The notes below the pieces were generated by a model. That model saw nothing but the letters and a program-made list of their open reading frames with translations, did no database searches and was not told the origin of the DNA. This document shows, one piece after another, positions 24,132-29,157 of a DNA stretch of 29,157 bases. Source of the stretch: JAFGIG01 sp964397545. Its GTDB lineage: Bacteria; SDB-A. Position numbers and translations under genes: made by a program. Each line of letters starts with the position of its first letter. Position 1 is the first letter of the stretch. The stretch covers positions 1 through 29,157 of the forward strand of contig CAYNIW010000026.1 of the NCBI GenBank assembly GCA_964397545.1. Reading direction: 5' to 3'.

Positions 24132-24629
24132 ATGAAATACCTGATTCTATTTCAGTTGTTTTTTCTAATTTTATCAAATACCAAGAACACCTTACATAAA
24201 AAATCCGGTGAAAATATTCCCATTCCGGACACAACAAATGCAGAACAATACGAAGAAATCGAAATCCTCGACAAGTTTTTTTTCTTTTGGGCTAAAACTC
24301 ATGGGAACGAACCTGTTGTCGCTATATGGCTTTCCAACAACACTCCCTACACAATCTCAAGCATTCTTTTTCACGCCGAATTAAAATCAATAGACAATGA
24401 AATCCCATGGGTCGAAGACAAATTCGGTTACACTCCGGAGAAATGGATACTTCCCGGTGAAACTTTATACGCGGAAATCAACTTCGCCTACAACTGGAAC
24501 TGGGAGAATCCTGATATAGACGAAGCCCTTGTTGAACTAAACATTGAAATACTAAGTGTTTACGACACATTAGGAAAAATGATTTTACAAAATTTTTCAC
24601 CTGAAGAGGATTCTGCAGGACAAGAGTAA
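24132..24629 (+). CDS. Hypothetical secreted protein, 165 residues
   Basis: I do not recognise this protein. The first 18 residues are hydrophobic (LILFQLFFLILS) and read as a signal peptide or membrane anchor. The rest is polar and acidic and appears to form a beta-rich domain (VVAIWLSNNTPYTISSILFHAELKSI, then WILPGETLYAEINFAYNW), similar in feel to small immunoglobulin-like extracytoplasmic domains with no named match. There is no lipobox cysteine. GAAGGA lies before the ATG and a promoter candidate is at 24071-24100. The next gene begins 50 bases downstream on the same strand. Confidence 0.65.
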   Translation: MKYLILFQLFFLILSNTKNTLHKKSGENIPIPDTTNAEQYEEIEILDKFFFFWAKTHGNEPVVAIWLSNNTPYTISSILFHAELKSIDNEIPWVEDKFGYTPEKWILPGETLYAEINFAYNWNWENPDIDEALVELNIEILSVYDTLGKMILQNFSPEEDSAGQE

Positions 24630-24679
24630 AATGAAATGATTTTTAGTAAAATTTCTTAACCATCAACAAGAAGTGGGTT

Positions 24680-25033
24680 ATGAAACTGAAGAACTTGTTT
24701 TGTTTTCTATTGACATGTTTTGTTTTCTCCGGTATTTCAGCCTCAAATGTCATTTCAAACAAAGACCACAGGTTTTTGCCCTACGAAACAGGAACGTGGA
24801 CAAATCTTGGAGAAGGCATCTGGAACGGAAGAGTATATGACGTAATTGTGTGGGATTCAGAGGTTTATGTCGTAGGAAATTTTCTAGATGCGGGCAATGT
24901 AAGCAATGCCGACCGTATAGCAAAATGGAACGGCAAAGATTTTCAAGGGAATTCCGTCCAAAACGGGTCATATTTCTGTCTTGTTAAATCCGGGGATTAT
25001 TCTAAAACACTCGAATTTTCAGTTATAAGGTGA
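24680..25033 (+). CDS. Secreted beta-propeller protein with apparent internal deletion
   Basis: A 117-residue open frame that reads as the two ends of a much longer protein. Residues 1-21 are a signal peptide. Residues 40-84 form a single propeller-type repeat (WTNLGEGIWNGRVYDVIVW, VYVVGNFLDAG, IAKWNG), a unit normally found many times in a row. Residues 83-117 match the end of a FlgD-like or secretion sorting C-terminal domain (WNGKDFQGNSVQNGSYF, KTLEFSVIR). The two parts meet at WNG, a tripeptide that occurs in both kinds of motif, so an in-frame deletion by recombination between short similar sequences is plausible. The product may be non-functional. A weak AAGTGGG precedes the ATG. Confidence 0.6.
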   Translation: MKLKNLFCFLLTCFVFSGISASNVISNKDHRFLPYETGTWTNLGEGIWNGRVYDVIVWDSEVYVVGNFLDAGNVSNADRIAKWNGKDFQGNSVQNGSYFCLVKSGDYSKTLEFSVIR

Positions 25034-25115
25034 TGAATTAATACAAACAGCATCCTTATTACCTATCAGTAATTTCATGAATTATAAATAATACCAATAT
25101 TTTATTTTTTCAATC

Positions 25116-27365
25116 TCACAAAACAGTAAATTTCTTTTTGAAGGTATGTTCAGGAGTGATGATTTTAATTATGAACATTCCGCTTGTTTCAGGACTGAAT
25201 GTGAGTTGATGGACCCCCGGTCGTAAAAGTATATTCTGGTGAGATTCCACCACTCTCCCTGAGAGATCGTATATGAAAATGCTTGTTAATATTTCTTCAG
25301 GCGCAAACATTTCAACTATTGCCTGTCCACTGTTGAGAGCTGTCCAGTTGACAGAAAAACGGTTTTCGTCAACCCATGGAAACTCTTCTACACCAACAGA
25401 AGCTCTGCCGATAAAGCTATAAAAATTTGAGGGTGCTCCTTCCGGATCAGTTGAAATGTTCCCAAGAGTATCTCTAGTCCATATGTAATATTTGACTGTA
25501 TCTTCGGGCACATAAGCCATCGGAATGTCTCCTGAGAACCAGTTGTTGTTTTGATAAACCATCGCCATTGGGAAGAATTGGACGTCTTCAATTCGCTTGT
25601 AATAAATTACAGCTGTATCCACCCCGTTGCTGTCGGTTATCTTTGCCTGGACAGGATACGGACCTGCAAAACTTGTATCATGCCATATTGTAACAGAATC
25701 AATAATTGGTCCAGTATTATCGAAATTTACCCTGAAGCAAAAAGGAGTTCCTGGAGCGGTTGGAGGCTCGAAGCTTGTGTTCCCGTTTAAATCCCAAGCC
25801 TGAAGATAATATAAAACACTGTCTTCTGTCAGATACACGCTAGGAATCATACCTTGATACCAATCAAGTGAATCATAATTCATGATTGTTGTTCTAAACG
25901 AGGGATCCTCAATCCTCTTGTAGAAAAGTATTGCGCTGTCTATAGATTGATTGTCCATAATTTTTGTTCTAACAGGATAAGGTCCAGGATATGTCGTGTC
26001 GTTCCATATTGTCGTTGAATCAAAAATCGGGGATATCGTATCAAGGAGGGTTCTGAAGAAATAGCAGTTAGAAGGAGCTCCTACTGGATCCCGTGTAGAT
26101 TGCCATTCCCAATCCATAGCCATTATGTAATATTTGACGGAATCCCCATAGAAACCGCACGCTGGGATCGATTCGCAAAACCAATTTCCTCCGACATTTA
26201 TGAGAGGAAGACTGTCGAAAAGAGGATCTTCTCCCCTTTTCCAAACCAGCCATGCGCAATAAAGACCCGCGTCATCTGTTATGTATGTTCTTACCTGATA
26301 TGGCCCAAGGTATGATGTGTCGCCGATAACTGTAGTAGAATCAATGACCGGCGGAGCTGTGTCTATGATTTCCGTGTATTTAAGAACAATCAATCCTCTC
26401 GTTGTATTCGCAACATAAGCGTATTCCTCATCCATGCTTACCTCGTCGCATCTTCCCGAAGTGGCATAATGATCTTCTACTGTAATGTTCGTCGGATCAG
26501 AGACATCTATGAGATAAACGCCTTGGTATAAATCACAAGTTACTACGTAACTGCTGTTATAATCTATCCCAAACGCGTCAGTCGATGTGAAACCAGCATC
26601 GAGAATATATGGGCTCTGCGGCACTTTCACATCGAAAACTCGAAAAGCGCCTGCATCTGAAAACCTATTCTCTGAGACTGAGAAATTTATATCGTAATTC
26701 TCAAAGTCGCCGTAAAAATCGTCGAAGTTTAAATAGGCAATAGTGTCATTTACGACAACATTTGTTCCGTAATCTGGATAAGGAGGATAGTATATGCTGA
26801 CATTCTGCGGGTTCTGGGGATTGCTGATGTTGAAAATTTCAAATGTTCCTGAAGCCAGATACGCATAATTGCCGGATATGTCTATGGCTAATGCGTCCCC
26901 AGTTGTTGAAGTTTGCGAATAAGGCATCATGTTTGCCGGATTAGATATGTCTATCACATAAAGACCATAATCATCTGCCGCAAGAAACGCATAGTTGTTT
27001 TTTATGGCTACACTGTATACGTTTCCAGGGACGAAAACAGAATCGATGACATAGGGGGAATTAGGACTGCTGATGTTTATTGAATACAAGCCTGTATATT
27101 CGTCAGCAGTTCCAACGTAAGCTATTGTATCGGTGATTCTGACGCAGTAGCCATCGCCTCCGAGCATGCAGGAACCGAGAATAAAGGGATTTACGGGATC
27201 GCTGATATCTAAAATATTAAAACCGTAGTCAGCTGTGGCTAAATATGCGTAATCTCCGTAAACTCTAACTTCTCTGGGACTGCCATATACCGGGCACTGG
27301 CTTATAAACGTAAGCCCTTTTGTCTGTGATAACAAAATAAAAAAATACAGGAAAAAACCAAACAT
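25116..27365 (-). CDS. LVIVD-repeat surface protein with C-terminal sorting domain
   Basis: Secreted protein of 749 residues. A signal peptide (about 1-17) is followed by LVIVD-type beta-propeller repeats to about 335, with the recurring phrases AYLATADYGFNILDISDP, GLYVIDISNPAN and GVYLIDVSDPTN. Three similar units of about 106 residues then start near 336, 443 and 549, each with an IDS-T-GPYPVR-ITD and YKRIEDP core, probably immunoglobulin-like domains. The last 85 residues (IFIYDLSGRVV, LSPETSGMFIIKI-type pattern, KKKFTVL) match a type A C-terminal secretion/sorting domain. It is probably a cell-surface or secreted adhesin-like protein. GGAGG precedes the ATG, and a promoter lies at 27398-27426. 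It converges on the deleted gene to its left. Confidence 0.87.
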   Translation of the reverse strand: MFGFFLYFFILLSQTKGLTFISQCPVYGSPREVRVYGDYAYLATADYGFNILDISDPVNPFILGSCMLGGDGYCVRITDTIAYVGTADEYTGLYSINISSPNSPYVIDSVFVPGNVYSVAIKNNYAFLAADDYGLYVIDISNPANMMPYSQTSTTGDALAIDISGNYAYLASGTFEIFNISNPQNPQNVSIYYPPYPDYGTNVVVNDTIAYLNFDDFYGDFENYDINFSVSENRFSDAGAFRVFDVKVPQSPYILDAGFTSTDAFGIDYNSSYVVTCDLYQGVYLIDVSDPTNITVEDHYATSGRCDEVSMDEEYAYVANTTRGLIVLKYTEIIDTAPPVIDSTTVIGDTSYLGPYQVRTYITDDAGLYCAWLVWKRGEDPLFDSLPLINVGGNWFCESIPACGFYGDSVKYYIMAMDWEWQSTRDPVGAPSNCYFFRTLLDTISPIFDSTTIWNDTTYPGPYPVRTKIMDNQSIDSAILFYKRIEDPSFRTTIMNYDSLDWYQGMIPSVYLTEDSVLYYLQAWDLNGNTSFEPPTAPGTPFCFRVNFDNTGPIIDSVTIWHDTSFAGPYPVQAKITDSNGVDTAVIYYKRIEDVQFFPMAMVYQNNNWFSGDIPMAYVPEDTVKYYIWTRDTLGNISTDPEGAPSNFYSFIGRASVGVEEFPWVDENRFSVNWTALNSGQAIVEMFAPEEILTSIFIYDLSGRVVESHQNILLRPGVHQLTFSPETSGMFIIKIITPEHTFKKKFTVL

Positions 27366-27397
27366 ATTTCCTCCAAGGTTAGAGGCTGGATGTTATC

Positions 27398-27426
27398 AAT
27401 ATACCACTTTCAGAAAAATTATTCAA
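27398..27426 (-). promoter_or_regulatory. Promoter of the LVIVD-repeat gene
   Basis: TTGAAT (27426-27421) and TATATT (27403-27398) are 17 bases apart, with the -10 box 32 bases before the ATG at 27365. This suggests separate transcription from the DUF5916 gene lying 236 bases upstream. Confidence 0.55.
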
Positions 27427-27601
27427 TAATAACAATATAAAATTTTAAAACTAAATTTTTAACTCAAGCACTTTTTACTGTTTTTTCGTGCAAAATACTA
27501 TGATCTAAGCTTAACGTGAGTTTGCGACGATAGTATGTTTTTTTCTAAGATAAGAAAAATTGTATTTAATTTTTCCTTCGTGGTGGATATCTCTTTTTCT
27601 C

Positions 27602-29157
27602 TTAAAACTCAAACCTATGGGTGAATTTGAAAAATACAAGTTTTTCCGGGAATCTAACCCCGAAATAGACGGCATTTCCCGTGGACGGTTTGAAAGTGAG
27701 AAGAGCGAAGAATTTGTCGTCGTCCAAATCGTAGTTTTCAGGTGCCCAGTAATACGGAGCAAAATCAGCCCAGAGTTTCTGGTAAGTGAATGTAAAAGAA
27801 TACCTGTTGTCGGGTGTAAAAGTGAGCTGGATAACAGGTTTGTAGGAAGTCCACTGCCATTGGGCAATGTCTATTTCAGAAGGTTTTAGGGCAAACCCCG
27901 AAGTGTCGCCGTAGAACTGCTGTGCCTGTATGTATGAATTGTATGAGATTTTTTCAAAAATATTTCCCGAAACCCCTCCCCAATAACTTAACTTTTTGCA
28001 CAGCCTGCCGTAGTTGTAGTCTATTCCGTAACCGGTATATCCTCCGGCAAATATATGTATATTGGGCGTAATATCCTGGTTCATTCCCAATTCAACGCCC
28101 TGAGGATAGTAAAAATCTCCGTTGTATTCTGTTTTCTCCTGATGAGCATATAAATATCCGACAAAACTGGTAAAAAGCTCTATTCCCAAATATTCGGCGT
28201 GAGAATATTCAAGCGAGTCTAAATTGCCGACGAGATTTCCCCAGAAATCATCCCAAGATCCGGATGCTCCGGGATAGAAACCAAAAACGATTCTTTTAAT
28301 CACCGGCTTGTTGAGATTTAATCTGTAGTCAAAATATACATCCATGGACTGATAGTCTTTCTCCGTGATGTATCCCAGCCTATTGACATAGTGCCTTGTT
28401 ATACCAGAATTGTATATACTCAGCTTGAAATTACCTCTTTTATAACTTGTCTCGGTATTGTAATAATAACCTGTCGTGTCCTCTTCTTCGTTTTCTTTCT
28501 CTGTTCCGGACATGGCGCAGGTGTAGTTTGCGTTTATCATTTCGTTGAACAAATTCAGGTCGCCGTCTGTCATCAAGACGTAATTTATGTCTTCTGTCTC
28601 CCTGTTCTGCCTACCTAAAATCATAGCACCGAGGAAATTCTGACCGAAAGTCCTTTTATACCTCGCAAGTCCCGTGTAGGCGTCGGGATTGCCTATAGCG
28701 GAGTCGTTTTCGTCTGATGCGAGTATAAATCCTAATTGGTTTATTTCGGTTTTATATGTGTATCTCGCCGCTAAAAAGGGGTTGTAAATCCTTCGAGAGT
28801 AAAAGATCTCCCTGAGGGACCGGAAAACACCTCTCTCTTCAAGAAAAAAGGGTCTGTATTCAGAGTAGTAAAGGGCATATCGCGTATTGAAATCGAATTC
28901 AAGGGGGTCTCCTTCGAGCTGGCTGAAGTCGGGATTGAAAGCCAGGTTTACAACAGAACTCGCGCCTACAGGTATTCTCGCGTCAAAACCGGCGTCTCCT
29001 TTTTCGCTCTCCACTCCATCGTCAATTTCTCCTCCCCAGATGCCGTAGGGGACGACATGAATCGGCTCCCTGCCTCCTATCCCCCGGATTACTGCCTCAA
29101 TCCCGTATCTGAAAAGAAAATTAGCCTGTCTTGTCTCCGTGAGACGATACAATCCGG
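27602..29157 (-). CDS. DUF5916 outer-membrane-type protein, 5' end cut by window edge
   Basis: C-terminal 518 or so residues of a DUF5916 protein; the start lies beyond the right edge. Diagnostic phrases are NLAFNPDFSQLEGDPLEF, YSEYRPFFLEERGVF and EIFYSRRIYNP near the start of the visible part, a strongly conserved block in this family. The rest consists of alternating aromatic-rich strands and short turns ending in FKFTHRFEF, a terminal Phe typical of outer-membrane beta-barrels. Full-length members usually carry a signal peptide and an N-terminal carbohydrate-binding-like domain, both missing here because of the window edge. The function is not established; a barrel in the outer membrane is inferred. 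Confidence 0.85.
   Translation of the reverse strand, partial: GLYRLTETRQANFLFRYGIEAVIRGIGGREPIHVVPYGIWGGEIDDGVESEKGDAGFDARIPVGASSVVNLAFNPDFSQLEGDPLEFDFNTRYALYYSEYRPFFLEERGVFRSLREIFYSRRIYNPFLAARYTYKTEINQLGFILASDENDSAIGNPDAYTGLARYKRTFGQNFLGAMILGRQNRETEDINYVLMTDGDLNLFNEMINANYTCAMSGTEKENEEEDTTGYYYNTETSYKRGNFKLSIYNSGITRHYVNRLGYITEKDYQSMDVYFDYRLNLNKPVIKRIVFGFYPGASGSWDDFWGNLVGNLDSLEYSHAEYLGIELFTSFVGYLYAHQEKTEYNGDFYYPQGVELGMNQDITPNIHIFAGGYTGYGIDYNYGRLCKKLSYWGGVSGNIFEKISYNSYIQAQQFYGDTSGFALKPSEIDIAQWQWTSYKPVIQLTFTPDNRYSFTFTYQKLWADFAPYYWAPENYDLDDDKFFALLTFKPSTGNAVYFGVRFPEKLVFFKFTHRFEF

Noticed and set aside
1..29157. tRNA, rRNA, riboswitch or transposase genes
   Set aside because: No T-loop-like, rRNA-like or known riboswitch core was recognised in the intergenic regions, and no open frame resembled a transposase or integrase. 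Short RNAs could be missed by eye.

Overview
The window looks like a chromosomal segment from an uncultivated, free-living bacterium, probably of the FCB group or a nearby candidate phylum. Three lines support this: a C-terminal secretion (type IX-like) sorting domain on an LVIVD-repeat protein, a DUF5916 outer-membrane-type protein, and a secreted Ycf48-like lipoprotein, all beside a long KamA-type radical SAM protein. The placement is inference; no rRNA marker is present. Everything was read by eye from sequence, and no database search was run.

Layout. Positions 1-6614 (minus strand) carry kamA-like gene, Ycf48-like lipoprotein, a large DEAH helicase with two predicted membrane segments, and dinB (Pol IV, cut by the left edge). 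They are tightly packed or overlapping and are preceded by a consensus promoter at 6665-6694. Positions 6684-10264 (minus) hold a second compact run: PQQ-like beta-propeller, cysteine-rich DUF3795 protein, an unknown protein, an OsmC-type protein and a small polytopic membrane protein. At 10346-10870 (plus) a flavin reductase-like gene converges on, and overlaps by 12 bases, a 1382-residue tandem-cyclase/AAA/TPR signalling protein. Upstream of that protein on the minus strand is an XPD/DinG helicase fused to a PD-(D/E)XK nuclease. A short divergent promoter region (17367-17477) separates it from a plus-strand operon of aminotransferase, polysaccharide deacetylase, histidine phosphatase and gpmA.

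Positions 20977-24040 are visibly AT-richer and look like an accessory island. They contain a three-gene MazF-type toxin-antitoxin module, a lone IscU-like scaffold gene, a HepT-MntA toxin-antitoxin pair, an intergenic array of degenerate repeats with embedded hairpins, and a small DUF4177-like gene. From 24132 to the right edge are envelope or secreted proteins: a small secreted protein, an apparently internally deleted beta-propeller protein, the LVIVD/sorting-domain protein, and the partial DUF5916 protein.

How the genes work together. The left operon puts a translesion polymerase in translational coupling (GTGA overlap) with an apparently membrane-anchored helicase, and a second repair-type helicase-nuclease lies 11 kb away. 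The cyclase protein has the domain order of animal soluble adenylyl cyclase, with its catalytic residues split between the two cyclase domains. The most noteworthy candidates for new biology are the membrane helicase/Pol IV pair, the soluble-adenylyl-cyclase-like protein, the extra first gene of the MazF module, and the hairpin/repeat array. No tRNA, rRNA, CRISPR array or transposase was seen.
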